Of a stretch of 60,000 nt of DNA, positions 11,679 to 25,700 are shown one piece after another; within the stretch, counting starts at the first letter, position 1; every line of letters begins with the position of its first letter. This DNA is from Tubulanus polymorphus (Eukaryota; Nemertea; Palaeonemertea; Tubulaniformes; Tubulanidae), in the NCBI RefSeq assembly GCF_964204645.1, contig NC_134031.1:8038501-8098500 (forward strand), written 5' to 3'. A program made the position numbers and the translations under genes. The notes under the pieces were generated by a model that was not told the DNA's origin, made no database searches, and was given only the letters and a program-made list of their open reading frames with translations.

Positions 11679-12681
11679 TTAACCCTTTCAATACCACATA
11701 GTGTCTCCACTGCTGTACCGGAGGGAATTTCTGGGTTTATAGGGTTATATTTGAAACTTCATAGGATAGTTACCAAGGTATCTGACACAGAAAATTTATA
11801 TAGCATGTTGTTGATAACTTTTGGGCCAACAATTTAGACATAAATAATTTGGATATAAGTGAACTTGAGGTCAAGGTCACATACTCCAAGATGGCCGCCA
11901 TGAAAAAAATTCACGAAAAAGTTTCAGATAAACTGCTCTGTCTCCCAGAAAAATGCACTGATCTATTCAATTCCAACTGAAATTGTATGCCATATATCCT
12001 TACTTTATGTAGTAAAAATTTCAAAGCAATAGAACAACTAGAAAAATGTATTTTTCCACTCATTTACCAACTTCTTCACCGATATGTCGGAAGGCCGGAT
12101 GTAAGGGGTTTCATTGGGGTATAATTTCAGGCCTCAGAAAATTTTTACCTTTGTATTTGACACTGATACATTGTATACCATGGTGTTGATAACCATTGGG
12201 CTTACAAATAAGACAAATTATTTGAATATATGTGACCTTGAAGATGGACAGTTTCTGGTTCTTCATTATTGTTATTGGTGTCCGTTGCCATGAAAACCAT
12301 ATCAACAGGGTCTAAAAAAATTGTAACTGATTTCATTTTCATCATCAAAATCATTGCTGGCACTATAAACCTACTTTCTGACTAAGTCACATCATCTGAA
12401 CTGCTGCTGTCATATTCGTTGTCACTCTCAATTTGTTCACTACCAAATTCCAAGTCACTGTCAGCATCATATAGGAGCTGCTGAACCGTTTCATCCAGCC
12501 AAATTGTTTTTTTCATGGCTGTTACCATCTTGGATTTTATGCAGATGGCAGCACCGGCTGATACTGATAGATATGCCCTTCTAGAAGAAGGGTTAAGTGA
12601 TACCGTATCACATACAGTACGGGTATGCTAGCTTGTCAATTTGTACCGTATGCCATACGGTAGTGGGATTGAAAGGGTTAA
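11679..12681. mobile_element. piggyBac-like non-autonomous element (TTAA-flanked)
   Basis: The element is bounded by TTAA at 11679-11682 and 12678-12681. Ends are inverted: TTAACCCTTTCAATACCAC on the left, and the reverse complement of GTGGGATTGAAAGGGTTAA on the right. TTAA target sites and CCCTTT ends are the piggyBac hallmark. About 1.0 kb long with no transposase frame. The interior contains two diverged copies of a block with GTTGTTGATAAC / GGTGTTGATAACC followed by a GTGACCTTGA-like motif. Confidence 0.75.
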
Positions 12682-12979
12682 GCATGCCCATATGCAAGGA
12701 TAAAAGATAATGACATAAGGACTAAGTCAAAGTACAAGTCTAAAGTGGTTATCAATGACAGGTTTTAATGACTTCCCATCAGAGTTTTCACCATATTACG
12801 TCAATGTGATAGGAATAGGCCTCGTATTCAAGTCTATATTCTTAATTCATATGGCCAGACGCAGAACAGCCACATCAATCAAACTATTGATATATATACA
12901 TGTATAATCCTTTTCTGATCTATTTCAAGTTTCTATGCCAGAAAATGTAGGAGAAAGATGCAGCTGTAGCAGTTACCAT

Positions 12980-13091
12980 GACCCAGTTCCACAGTGGTGA
13001 GTTAGAGTTAACTCTTGAGTTTAAGTTAGTTCATTTTCAATGTTTTAACCCAGGGTAAAATCTTAACGCAGAACTGTGGAACTGGACCCAG
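12980..13091. mobile_element. Short MITE with CCAGTTCCACAG ends
   Basis: The left end ACCCAGTTCCACAG and the right end CTGTGGAACTGGACCCAG are inverted repeats. The interior holds a second inverted pair of GTTAA/TTAAC blocks. About 112 bp, non-coding. Confidence 0.6.
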
Positions 13092-14372
13092 TACATTACC
13101 TGTAAAGCGTTCACCCAGAAAATGTAAAAATCAGGGTTCCACAGAATATAAGATAATGTCGTGTGATATATGTATAAAGTGGAGTTAGTTTGATTTCGCT
13201 AGAAAATTTGCAACATCCGCAAAACAGCAGCAGCGATGCCTGCATATGATTTTCTTTGGGGGCAAATTGTCACCCTAGAAATGTTTACCATTTATTATCC
13301 AAATAGAGACGGGCTGGAGCCAGTTTCACAAAGATAGATAGCCATTTAAAAACTTCCCCAAATAACTGAATTCCATCTACAGATGAACCTATAGACAAAA
13401 AGTAAATGCCATCAGGGGTGGGCTAAAAGGCGTCACACAAGCCTTTGGTTTAGTCAAAACAATAACATAGATCCATATGGTAAGGAACTGTTGGTACAAA
13501 ATTGGTAACTTAGTGCAATCATACTAAATTGAAAACCTCAAAGTCACTAAAAATTGTTGCTGTGTGTAAATGGCCCCAAGTTTTTTTTTTCATTTTTAGG
13601 CCTCATCAAAGCATCTTCAAAACTTCCCAAACAAATGGATTACACCGAATGAACAAATTAATGGAGGAAAAGCAAACACAATAGACACGGGGCTACGCTA
13701 GAAGCAAGTAGGCTATGGATTGAATGCACATGAAATGAATTCAATCATGAATTTAATCAATTATTTACTTTCATTAAGGTATGAGAATGGATCTAATACG
13801 TGGGCACATATATAATAGATAGACAACCCTTAGTGTATGAAAATATCACATCTACAAAAACGAGGTGCAAAAACTAGAGGTAGATACTGACAAAAGAATA
13901 ACCGCGATAAATGTACATCATTTACTGGCATGATGATTGATCCTATTCAGATCTAATATTAAAGTATAAGTTAGACGAGTCTACCCAAGAATCTGAGTAT
14001 ATAATCTAATGGTCCTCAAGTCATTGAATCATTAAGCATGTTGACACCAATAATGGTCGAAAAACCATGAAACGCCAAAGCAGATACATGTTGAAGTCAG
14101 TACAGCTAAGCCTGCTTTCCGTTCGTCAGATTTTGACTATGTTGAATGATAACTAATTGACCCATCATTCATTCCATTTCAATAAAGCCCATGAATATTT
14201 ACACTTAAGTGGTAAAAAAAGTAGGTTTTCGATATTTTGGATCATGGTCCAAATGTTCAGTATCCATTCATTTGTTTGAACGATTGTATTAGATAAATTC
14301 TAGTCTGATGGTTTGATTTGGGTGAGATTTCTAGCTGCTCTAGATAAACTTATCAACTGTCAGCATATCATA
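13092..14372. other. Intergenic; degraded repeat fragments, no gene
   Basis: At about 13390-13690 there are short minus-strand matches to the 6137-7413 family (GGGCTAAAAG, CATCTTCAAAACTTCCCAAA). Nothing coding was recognised. Confidence 0.4.
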
Positions 14373-15040
14373 AGGCGCGTTCACACGACGAAATCTAGAC
14401 CGGTCTAAATTTGGTCTGGTCCAATTTAGACCGGACCAAGCGTCACACAGGCAAAAATACCGTTCCATATTAGACCAGTCTAGTTTAGACCGGTATAATT
14501 TGGCACGGTCTAAAAGAGCGAACCAGGTCCGGACCAAATTTTGGACCATTCTAAAACAATGTGTGTGGACAGAAACTGGTACCAGGTCCGGTCTAAATCG
14601 TAATTCTGAATCTCTGGGGTAGTAGTCGGTTTTTTCCTCCCTATACCATGGAAATGTTTGGAGCGTAACAAATATGTATGTTTGTATGTCGCGATCATCA
14701 TCCGTTTTACTTCCATGTTTTGATTCGTGTTTAAACGACACTAAGAGTTCCAGCGTGAAAGAATAAAATCGAATTCGCAAAAATGTCTAAACCAGACAGA
14801 GGATCGGATTGGTCAAATGAAGAATGTCTTGCTCTACTTGGAATCTAGAAGCAAGACTTCATCCAGGCCCAGTTAATTATTTAGCAGATGGCGACATCTT
14901 GCCCCCGCTACAAGCAATTTCATCAACGCGTGTCAAAACACTGTGTGAACGCTAACCAAAATTTGGTCCGGTCTAAATTTGGACCGGACCATGTACGGAC
15001 CGATTTAGACTGGTCTAACTAGTTGTCGTGTGAACGCGGC
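14373..15040. mobile_element. TA-flanked MITE with GCGTTCACAC ends (copy 1)
   Basis: Ends AGGCGCGTTCACACGACG and CGTGTGAACGCGGC are inverted repeats, flanked by TA at 14371-14372 and 15041-15042. The subterminal zones hold many copies of the palindromic core TTTAGACCGGTCTAAA and its variants. It is the reverse-oriented counterpart of the element at 39324-40172, sharing most of its length. The open frames inside have no recognisable product. Confidence 0.8.
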
Positions 15041-15042
15041 TA

Positions 15043-16463
15043 TTGATCACTCGCGGATTCTCCGGCCATACAGTCATTGTGTATTTGTTTAAATGACAAT
15101 AACCCTTTGAAAACTTCACCTATTCATAGAATTTCATATTATCACATATCATTGTTTCCAATCAGATCCAACACAAGCAAACTTTACCGTAGCTGTAAAC
15201 GTGGATAAAATATTCGGGATCCTGTCCTATTTTGGAATAAAATAAGGTAAATGTTCATTTAGCCTGAGGCTTAGTACGTGGCCACAGGACATGATTGCAT
15301 CCACTCCGATACAGATTATACTTCATAATATGCACAGTTTAGGAACATAATTTACTAATCATATAAATGTGTAATAACCAAATGCTTCATATTATTTACA
15401 ATCAAATTTACAGCTTAAACATTTAGGTGCTTGAAGTTTAACCAATGCCGAACTCCCGATTCTGCATGACGAAAAATGCCAGCTGGACTCATATCAGAAC
15501 TGACTATGAACAATGTGTTCAGTTGATAGCTCACAGTTTTCCTAGGTGGCATTTCACCATGTTCTCTCATGCTGAAGAGCATGTCACACCTTGATGATTT
15601 ATCTAGCATATGATTTATCTAGAAAAATTTGACAAATACACTACAGGTAAGTCACTAAGAGTTACGGGTTAGTTTAGTCTAAGTAAAAGAGCATGATGAA
15701 GTATGCTGGTAGTAGTACAGCAAGGCAGTTGAAAAATTGTGTGCATACACAAAATTTTGTTAAGAAATTAACAAGTGGCTCAGAAAATTTTGATACGCTC
15801 GCTAAATCGTTAAGGTGTGACAGTTCCTATGTTCTCTTCATAGAAAAGTAACTATTTTCATATCATGCCTCAATGACAAACAATTTTCAAATAATAATGT
15901 ATGAAGTCAGCTCAGCTAATTGGTCACACCCTCACACTAGGTAAGGCGTTTCCTCATGAGGGCATTATCAAACATGTTGATTATTTAACTCTCAAGTCTC
16001 ACAAGGTAAATTCTTTTCCTCAAACAATAGCAAGTGTGCTGCTGCTTTAGCTAAAACAGATTATTGTATCCATTAAGACACATTTCTCCTTCGAAGTCCA
16101 ATTTTCTGAAAGATGGCAGTTGTGCACGAGTCCTTTTTATAAAGCTCATAGGTCAGGGAAATGCTATCCCAAAGTTTGGCTTATTGCGATTGTGTGTAAA
16201 GCAAAATATGGAATTCACTTAAATCATAAACCCTGGCTACGAAATGAACGTGGTACACACCTTTTTCTTCAAGCATTTGAATATTTCAAATAATATTGAT
16301 ACGTCTTGAGCTACCTGCACCATATTAAAAAATGTTTGGTGCTTGAAAAAAATATAAATTAGCATGCTGTTTTAAGAGTGACCAACATTTACTCAGATGC
16401 AGTCTTAATATCAGGAGTTATTTTAAGCAAGCCACATGCCTGTACGCTGACACACATGATCGA
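15043..16463. other. 3' flank of the SH2D5-like gene
   Basis: This stretch follows the stop codon of the minus-strand gene and should hold its 3' UTR. I did not find a minus-strand AATAAA in a convincing position, so the UTR end is undefined. No other gene was recognised. Confidence 0.4.
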
Positions 16464-16709
16464 CTATTGCTGCTTGGCTACAGTTAAATCTGCCATCATC
16501 GACGAAAAGTCCGAGAGTCTCTGATAATCTTCATCATCGTCATCGTCATCATCATCATCGTCGTCATCACGACTGTTTTCCTGCTTGTGTTCACGGTACG
16601 ATGGGTTACTCGCATTACGCGGAAGTTTCAACGTGCACGGAAGCATTTCTCTCATTACTGTATGATGCGTGACTAGCGCCGTCAAACTAGGCCATTCTTT
16701 ATCCAAACC
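16464..16709 (-). CDS. SH2D5-like last exon: end of SH2 domain and acidic tail
   Basis: The exon begins after TTTCAG (acceptor at 16710-16712) in phase 0 and ends with TAG at 16464-16466. It encodes GLDKEWPSLTALVTHHTV and LPCTLKLP, the last helix and strand of the SH2 domain. Then come NPSYREH, a run of 12 Asp written with mixed GAT/GAC codons, and a short tail ending in AKQQ. The NPSY sits at the position of an NPTY in human SH2D5 as I remember it. Confidence 0.92.
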   Translation of the reverse strand, partial: GLDKEWPSLTALVTHHTVMREMLPCTLKLPRNASNPSYREHKQENSRDDDDDDDDDDDDEDYQRLSDFSSMMADLTVAKQQ

Positions 16710-19700
16710 CTGAAATCATTGAATTAAAACTCCACCATCACTTTTTGATAATCTCATCAAAAGCATTTGTTTTCTGATAAAAAGTATATTCTATGAATAC
16801 AAATGTAGACGGTATTTATAATTTCTGTCCATTCGACAGAATACGCTATTATTTTGGTAATTGTTAATATCTATCTTATATCCATTTGGCATCATAATAA
16901 TGATTTTTTCTTCAAGTAAAGAATTTTCTTCAATAAAATACAATGCTTTTGCTGTTAGTTCAGCTTAATGACATACATCACGAGTCCTGTCATGGATCCT
17001 CGCTTGCCACAGTTTGATTGCCTCCTGCCAAAGCTAAGCGGCCACCATGTATTAAGCCATCAAATGCTTTGTTTTTTAACCAGCAGATTCGCAACGCTAC
17101 AATCTGATTGGCTAGATACATAGACTGGTGGCCGCTTAGTGGCAACCTGTCCACCCAAGAAATCTTGGGCAATGAAGGGTTTGCAGCGAGGGTTTATTGT
17201 ATGCATGAGCTTTGGTGGGAGGCAATCAAACCCTGGAAAGTGAAAATGGAATTTCGCAGTGATATCAAGCATTCGTAATAAATAACGAGTCGATGCAAAA
17301 CCATACAATGTACAAAACTAATATTCTTATTTCATACAAACTAACTTGCACTTTTTTTCCCATCATTTCACATACCTTAAGTCTGTATCCTCCTTTAGAA
17401 GTTTGTGTGATAAGATAATGAGAAATACCAGACGGATTCTCAAACTTCGGCACTTTAACTGACAGTGCATAGCAGTTGGGATGCGTAGTACTGTCACGCA
17501 CAATGAATGAACCAACATCTTCTTGTGATAATATCTCTAATGCAATCTCTCTGTTGCAAAAAATTCAAAAATTAACTCATTATTCATCGAAGTCTCGACA
17601 GTCAAGGGCTTTTGACCAATAGTCCGAGCTGCATGATACAAAGTTATACATTATCATCAGTTGTAACTAATAAGAGATACATATAAATACCAAGTATCAT
17701 AAAAATTCTAAAAATGTGCTGATTTTGCTGAACAACAATGGCTACAAACAAGTCAGCTGTCTTGATTCTGTTGTAACGATTTTTGGGCTGCAAGATACAG
17801 CTAGAGTAGATACATGAACCATATATCAAGAACATAAATCAAAGCATATCAGAAACTCCCGAAGAAAACTAGATCTTGCCTACAGGCGGATGGAGAGATG
17901 AAAGACGAAAAGTGAATGAACTAGCTCTCTGGGACTAAAGCCCAAGTGAGCTAAGAATCAGTTTTATTCATCAATCTAGTTTAAATCTGGAGATAAGTAG
18001 AGTTAGGTTTTGGCACTCGTGCTGATGCAAACGATTGATGGCGTCATCGAACAAGTGAGAAAATTAAATTCACAATCCTATAATAACTCCTATCGAATAG
18101 ATTAAAGTGGATCAAATCCCTGAAACCTGTCCTAATAAAGAATAAAAATGAAAATTATTTTCAAAGAAATGATGGTGCCCTAGGGAAAAAATGTCTAAAG
18201 TGTAAGAAATACATGATAAGGGCGCTAAGTGGTAAGCGAAAGGCTTAATTGATTGAACCGAAGAATGATCTGGGCCATTTAGTAGTGTATAAATTCATAA
18301 AACTTACACCAGACATAATAGAAATGTCATCTCAGTAAGTAGTGTTGGTGCATTCAATGTCATTTATCAATATAAGCTGCGTTCACTCTAGGATTTCAGT
18401 ACGGTACTAAGCATTCACACTTAGAAATTATTCGAGGCCTATTCGCGGCTTATTCAGTTCCGTACTGAAATACGCCCCTCTCTAATTAGGCACAGGCCTT
18501 ATTTGGCTCGAGTCTTATCCGTGCCTATCATCTCCATGATATCATGGCTAACAAGTAGTTCAAGACAATATCCTCCCTCTTTCATTTGGGCCATCATGAT
18601 GTCAACTGATTTATTAAACAACAGTGTATATCTAACAACAGCTTACTTCATTTAATCGCATACAATATCTATCATTTCTAAATTGGCATCATTAAGAAGT
18701 GAAATAGACTGGGAAGAATGTTTCATGAATATTTAGGATTGTTACGTACTGCTGTATTTCTATAAGCCCTAAAACAGAACAGCAACAGAATCTCAGGTTG
18801 TGTGATCAGTCTCTGCAGCAGACACCTCATATGTACATCTGCTCACTTCACTAAACCACTCTACTGAACCGCACAAACAGTAAAACACAGCGCTGATTCA
18901 CAGTACCAAGTCAGAGCAATGTCTTCTTTACATTAAATGTTTATTTCAGTGTGTTACCAAAGTAATTTGGTAAAATTACGATGGCAAATGCTTGTTTAGC
19001 AGGAGAGTGAAGTTAAATCTGCCAATGAGTTTTTATCTACCATTGAGTGTACACAGAGCAGTACCTGCTTTGAAAATATTTTGTACATACATCGAGTACT
19101 GCTTTCAAGAATTGACCAAATTAATTGGACAGATAAAGGAAATAAGGCAGATGAATGAGAGAAAAAGAGTTTAAGTGACAATCTGCATCTCACAGATCTA
19201 CCACTGATTGCTCTATACTTAGATGTCATTAGCGCTGATGGACGGGAATTGACCTAAGCGCTTAACAGTGAAATGACGCAAATAAAGAGGCTGCCTATGA
19301 TAATGGATAAAGGCTAAATCAACTCCAATAAAATTGTAATATTTCAAACTGTATCATCAATTTGTTTTGACTAGATTATGCATATTACGAGTCAATTAAG
19401 CCAGACCATGACGTGCTATGTGTCTGAAAGTGTATCAAACAAAAAAAGGGTTAAGGTCAAATTCAAGTGTCCTTGACCTGATTTTGGTAGAGGTCAATAA
19501 TCAGGGAATTCTTGTAAAATCCATTTCTACATTCATTACACTAGACACCTGGTCAGCTATGAGAATCCATGACAGATATATTTACCTTGGAATTCCTGCT
19601 TGATACCAGGAACATTGATGCAAATTTTGGTCATCTAAATTTGTAGGGCTATCATATCTATTCAGGGAATCAAACCTACAAGAAAAAATGAAATGAATTC

Positions 19701-22700
19701 ATTATCATCATATCTATTTTCTGTAGCATAGCTATCGAAGAGGCTAACTAAAATATTACCATGTAACCCTTTCATAATCATTATTTACTATGTAACACTA
19801 TGTACATCGTAATTCTGGAAAATCTAGGTGCCTGTTGCAATCGAATCCTGGATATATTTTTATTAGCATCAAATCCAAATAACATGACAATTTCATTTAT
19901 TTTTGGAGTGAACAAGCTGCAAGTCCTAGCAAGTTATCTTTTTATAATACAATTAAACAGTCTCACCAGCTAGAAAACTATTTATCGATTGTAAAGAATT
20001 TTAGTATTAGAAGTGCAATTGCCAAACTCTGTACCTCATCTCACCGAGTGATGATAGAAAAAGGCAGACACCAGGGTTGAGTAGAGAAAACAGGATTTGT
20101 GATACGTGTAACTGAGTAGAAGATGGGCTGCACTTCATCTTAACGTGTAGCAAATTCAATAATCTCAGGAAGAAATTTAATTTGGTTAATGTTGGTGTAA
20201 ATGAAATAAATATAATCTTTAATGATATAGGTTTTCAATCGGAATTGGTAAATTTGGGGAAGTATATTCAATCAGAATTTGAATACTATATTCAATTTGA
20301 TGCTTGAAGTTATATTTTTACTGTACGGTACTTGCTTGTCTCATGTACTTTTTCTTGTAAACATTTTTGTAATTCTGGTATTGTATATTATGTATATACT
20401 GTTTTCTTTTTCTAATGTTTCGGTGTTCATTGACGTTCATGTCATTTGATTATGATGAATAAAATAACTTGTAACTTGTAACTACATCGTTTATAGCCCA
20501 TTACAATGCCTCGATAAATGTTATACTGAAAAATTATGACGTCCGAGAATTTCTAGTTTTCACCGCTTTAAGGTACACGTACGTTCAGCTAAAAAATCTT
20601 GAAAATGAGTGCCTTCATCCAACCAAAACCACTAAGATCAAGTGTCATTCCGCTTAAAACTATTCATTCAGGAATTGATTTGGTTTCAGGCGATGGTTCA
20701 TTGATAGAGAATGAAAACAATGTAACCTCACCCCTCACTACGATCTCTTATTTTTCATACCTTGATGGCATTTTTTTAGGGAATGGTGAATCTTTTAGGT
20801 TATTTGGGGCAGGGGATCACGCCCATCTAATCCACCGATTTCCCATTGATTTAATGAGCACGTATTTTTCACTTAAATATATTCTGTTTTGAGGTATTTT
20901 TCTAGCCCGCGTTGTCAGGACGACAAATTTACTCGATGCTGTCGGACATGCTTAGAATTCGCCCAGCGCATTCGTGTATGCATACGTGCATTTGTGCCAG
21001 CAAATCATGAAAATAATCATTGAAGAAACCTTCATGTCGCGTAATCTAATAATCTTGATGCGTACTGATTGCGATTTGCTTTTAACCCTTTCCTGAAGAA
21101 TTACTCGGCTACTGTGATACTAGTGTTTTAACTCAGAACCCTTAAAACCTGTGTATAATCTCTTCTACAATAAAGGCATCAAATAACTGTGTAAAGATTT
21201 CAGGAAATATCTTTAGTTTCATAATAGTTCAATGTTGATGTTTTCACATTGAATAGGTTTAACATCAGTTAAATCATTTTTGTAAAACCTAGACCCAAGT
21301 TTAGAAAGCCTTAATGAACCCTCTTTCCTTCCTAACTTACTCAATGGTGAATGAAAAATTCAAAACCACTATCACTATCAGAAACCACTATCAGTTTACA
21401 GGATTGGGTGAACTGAATCTTACAACACGGATTTAGAATTGCCACATTGGGATGGTTAAAAACAATCTGCAAAACAAATCGAGCACATTTGTAGCTCGAG
21501 GCTTATGGTGAATGAAATTGGCTCTTCAAGATGTGTTCCCGAGGACCAATAAATTCCATACGCACTGCATTCTTCTGACCTGTCAGAGCGTAGAGAGTTG
21601 AATATTTCATTCAATATTTTTCATGAAATGTGCATGAGTTACAGCTAAGTAAAAGTTGAAAATAACTAACTAGCATTACCGATATTCTTTGTTTTTAACA
21701 CGGAAATAAAGTACTGTTCCAGATTTCATTTGCATGTGCCACAGGATCATACCGATCTCCCTGAAATTGTATTGCCTATAAACGATCTCCCTGAAATTGT
21801 TTTGCCTATAAATCAGATAATGGCCGATTAGAGATTGAGTGAATGCCAGATTGAGAATCAGCAGTAGCAATTCAACTGTCAAAGCTCAACAGATTTGATT
21901 GACAGAGATCAGCTGTTAAGTGCAAGACTATGACTATTCAGATGACTTGTTCACATTCCACTAGAAAACTATCCAAACCTCGTTAGCCGAAGTGAAAACT
22001 TCAAAAACCTTGCTCAGGTTATAGCACGTTCAGATCTGAGAAGTTATCGCGAATGTAATAGCGGTTAAATATGTTGCTTATTGCAATAAGTCAGTGCATA
22101 TTGCCAACCAGGGCTTCACTCATTGCCCCGTTTCCAAATTCTCAAAAAGCATGAATCACCGGATGTCACATGGCCAGAAAATGTTGATGGCAGGTAATGA
22201 ACGGGTCAAAGAAAATTATTGATAAATCCAACAAAATGCACATTACAGTACGTAAACCCTTGCATTTCAAAACTGATGACCGTCCACTTTATATTCTACT
22301 AGTGACATCAAATATAACTGTGACAAATATAACTAGAGCTCTGCCAGCAATACCTCTTTGGCGATGAAAATGTTCGACAAAAATAGATGGCAAATGGATA
22401 GCGAAAATAATAAGAAGAAAATTAATTTTAATAAATTATTTGAAGCCTGCGAAAAATTTTTAGAATTTTTGGGATAAGCTAATGTTGAATTGCCAATTTG
22501 AAATCGAAGTTTTACGAAATTTGAGGAATTATGAGATTTGGCGATTGCGTAGGTGATACAGGTTTTCGACTGTAGTAGTGGTTTAATTTTACTATTGAAA
22601 ATTGTTATCAATTGATTACTTGCGACCGAATTCATTCACTTTGGCCTGAAAGCTGGCAACTTCATTGCCTCCATGGTTGAGGAAAGAGCTCTTCTGATGT

Positions 22701-25700
22701 CTGCTTTATCATGACTTTTGAGCATATCGTGTGACCTAGCCAGCCGGCCCGGTCCGGCCGGTTTGGTTGTCACTCGATATCCTCTTGAGTCTGGGTTGAA
22801 GTTGACAGTCATTTAAAATAACTTGTTTATGTTATTCTGTATGAATTACGCATGAAATTTGTAACTTTATTGAATTTGGGAATTTTATCCCGGAATTTTA
22901 TATATAATAAGGATCAATAAAGAATTGAATTGAATTGTCACCTAATACACATGCCAGCCATCAGAGGAAGCGGAGCCGTATATGATAGCTATGTTATTAT
23001 AAATTGCTAATCTCATGAAACCTGCATACCCCTAATATCGAACATATTTTCTAAAACATTTGAATATTGAAATTATATGTTTACATATTTTTATATTGAC
23101 CCCTTGTAGCCGCCGATGAAATTCACGCCAGCCCCACTCAGATCGTAGATAGCTTCGTCATTCCACTAGCATCCCCATGTCAGGGTCTTACTTTTATATC
23201 AGGCTTCCAAATCGTGAATACATCCGCCATTTTGACCGAATCATCCGATATTTACTTATCATTTCTATTTATGCCTGCCGCTTCTGATTTAATCACACAT
23301 CCTTCACTATTACAATACGTCTTCTAATGATATTCAATGCAATATAACATTTCGACGTTCAAATAGAGCTCATAATCACATTTGCAATGATAACCAAAGT
23401 CAATAGGGATCGATAGCTGCATTTAGACATCTTTCATCTTTTATCTGTCACTCAGTGATTTAATATTGTTTGTAATAAGCTTTGTCTTATTTCATATAAA
23501 TACCAGTATATGAAAATATTATCACTTGCGTTATGCCTGAAGAGGGGAAAATGTAACTCCCGAAAATGTTTGCTAGAATAAATTCATATACTCATTAGAA
23601 AATGAGATTTGTACTGGTTTTGCTTCTATGGATTTTCAACTTTTCATCCAAATATGCTCTGCTTGGCTTTGAAAAATTTGACGCATTTAGAAAGTTACTA
23701 AAGAGTGAAGCCAGATGCATTAGATTTTTCATCATGTTGACATAATCATGAAAAGTGACTCCACTGCGGAAAGGAAATATAACCTACCGGTAAATTAAAG
23801 TCACTTGTCAATCAAATGCCAATCTGAACCTACAGATTTTTCCCTATGAGGTTTAATCAGGTTAGTTATCGGACTAGTGATGGGTTGATCGATGTAGACG
23901 TCATGATTCTCCGATACACAGCGCGATCAATAACCAGATTACTTAAAGATCACTGCGGAAAACAGCAGCGAGAAATTCCCAGTCACAGAACTAACTTTTA
24001 AACCTAAGATAAGAAATCCATTGAGCTTAATTATAAGCCGGGGCTTCGCCTATAATATAGCGATAGATGTTACCATACCCCCACCATCAAGGAAATTGCC
24101 CTAAACAAGTGGTCGGGTGGACTGATTGGAGCAATCGCAACCAACTAATGACTCGCATTCCATTCATTAACTGGTACATGTACTGGCACATGTACGGATC
24201 AATACATGTATCTATATACATAGACAGAATGAATAATATAAGATGGTTTGAATGCTAAAGCAAAAGCTTAAGGTATAAATGGATGTGCTATTAGCATGTT
24301 TGATCGACTGATAAATGTTGGTTTTGTCATTCATATTCGGCATCCGTGATAAACTATCGCACACGTAATGAATAATACAACAGTATACAAAGTTCACAGA
24401 AATAATTAGTATTCCATAATGTTGTCACCAGAGAAACAGATTCACGAGCTGGCAGCTACCATACACCACAGGTGCTGACTTCAGGGGGGTGGATATAAAG
24501 CTAAATAATGATGAAATAACCAAAATATTCAGGAAAGGCAAGAGGGCATTAACCCATATATCAATTCTGGTTAACCTGTAGGATTGATCATGATGAAGTC
24601 ATAGATTCATAATAATTCTTATACACAACAGCCAAATCAGCCTGAAGCTAAACTGTATTAATGTAACCAATCTTCAAAATGATATGTGCATCATTTGTAT
24701 GCCAAAATACACTTTCTGAATTGAGACGGAACGGTTTTTTGTTTGTAACACAGACAGTTACCAGAAACAAATACTCAGATTTTTCCATTAATTAGTGCGA
24801 TTTCTGAATAAAATTGACAAACAAAAGGGTTTTGTGAAGTAGCAGAAACCACATGCATTTTTGATGTAATAAGAGACAGGCAGATATGTTTAGGTTATGT
24901 ACAGGTAATGATAGATACAGTGATATTCAATTAACAGCAGTTGGGACATACAATGATATCTGGATATTGCGATAGCCAGATGTCGAGTTGAATATTTCAA
25001 TCATTCAAAGACATGTGTACCCAGATTTCAAGGCTTTATGTCTTTCTATATTCGTTAAATTCAATACGGTGGAATAAAAAATGATCTTTATTCTTATAAT
25101 CTTACATAGTAATAGCAGGCGCAGTCAGTTTTTAGGAATTTTTGTGCCAACCTTTTTCAATGAGTAGGCTATGCCATCTAACACCAACCTAGGCATTGGT
25201 GACTAGTGATAGAAATATGTCAGGATATTTTTCTAGTTCGAATTCAGTCTTATTTTGAAATTAATTTAACATTTAGCAGACGATAAACCTTAAATTGAAT
25301 TTGATTGACAAATAACAGGTAATTTACCCTTTCGTGACCATTCAAAATTCATAAATGATAGCAGGTGGGTATGATTAGGTATGAAGGTAGAAAAAGCTAG
25401 CCTTACACAATTTGTCAGATAAATCTACTACTAAATTTACTAGCGAATGATTTTCTCAGAATTTCTTGATTATGGAAATTCTACTTGTCATAAACATTCG
25501 GCAAAAAGCATTTTCATCTACAATACAGATCACATGAACATTTTTGGCCCGGAACAACTGTTCACACGGGTGCCAAATGGGACCAGGCCCGTTTTGGCCC
25601 AACCAAAAAAGACCAGACCTGAGCTGAGCCAAATTTTAGCGTATGTATTGCTACAGGTACAGGAAGTGAGTCACTTCGCTTTGTATAGTATGGAGTGAGT

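Larger units (their letters stand above)
17551..19585 (-). other. Intron between SH2 exons
   Basis: The donor GTAAAT is at 19585. The intron holds a fragment of the 6137-7413 repeat family at 17876-17960 and an orphan MITE end at 18375. Remaining open frames are not recognisable. Confidence 0.8.

Noticed and set aside
14340-14780. 146-codon minus-strand open frame
   Set aside because: It reads through the GACCGG palindrome array of a MITE; its Trp/Arg/Leu periodicity comes from the repeat, not from a protein.
16464-17550. Reading the SH2 exons as part of a tensin or SHC gene
   Set aside because: Tensins have SH2 before PTB, and here PTB comes first. SHC PTB and SH2 blocks do not match VYMAHAMKRISYATC, CQFSFLAREP or the WPSLTALVTHHTV end as well as SH2D5 does.
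20599-20892. 97-codon plus-strand open frame starting with ATG
   Set aside because: No recognisable domain, no splice or poly(A) context; length is within chance for this composition.
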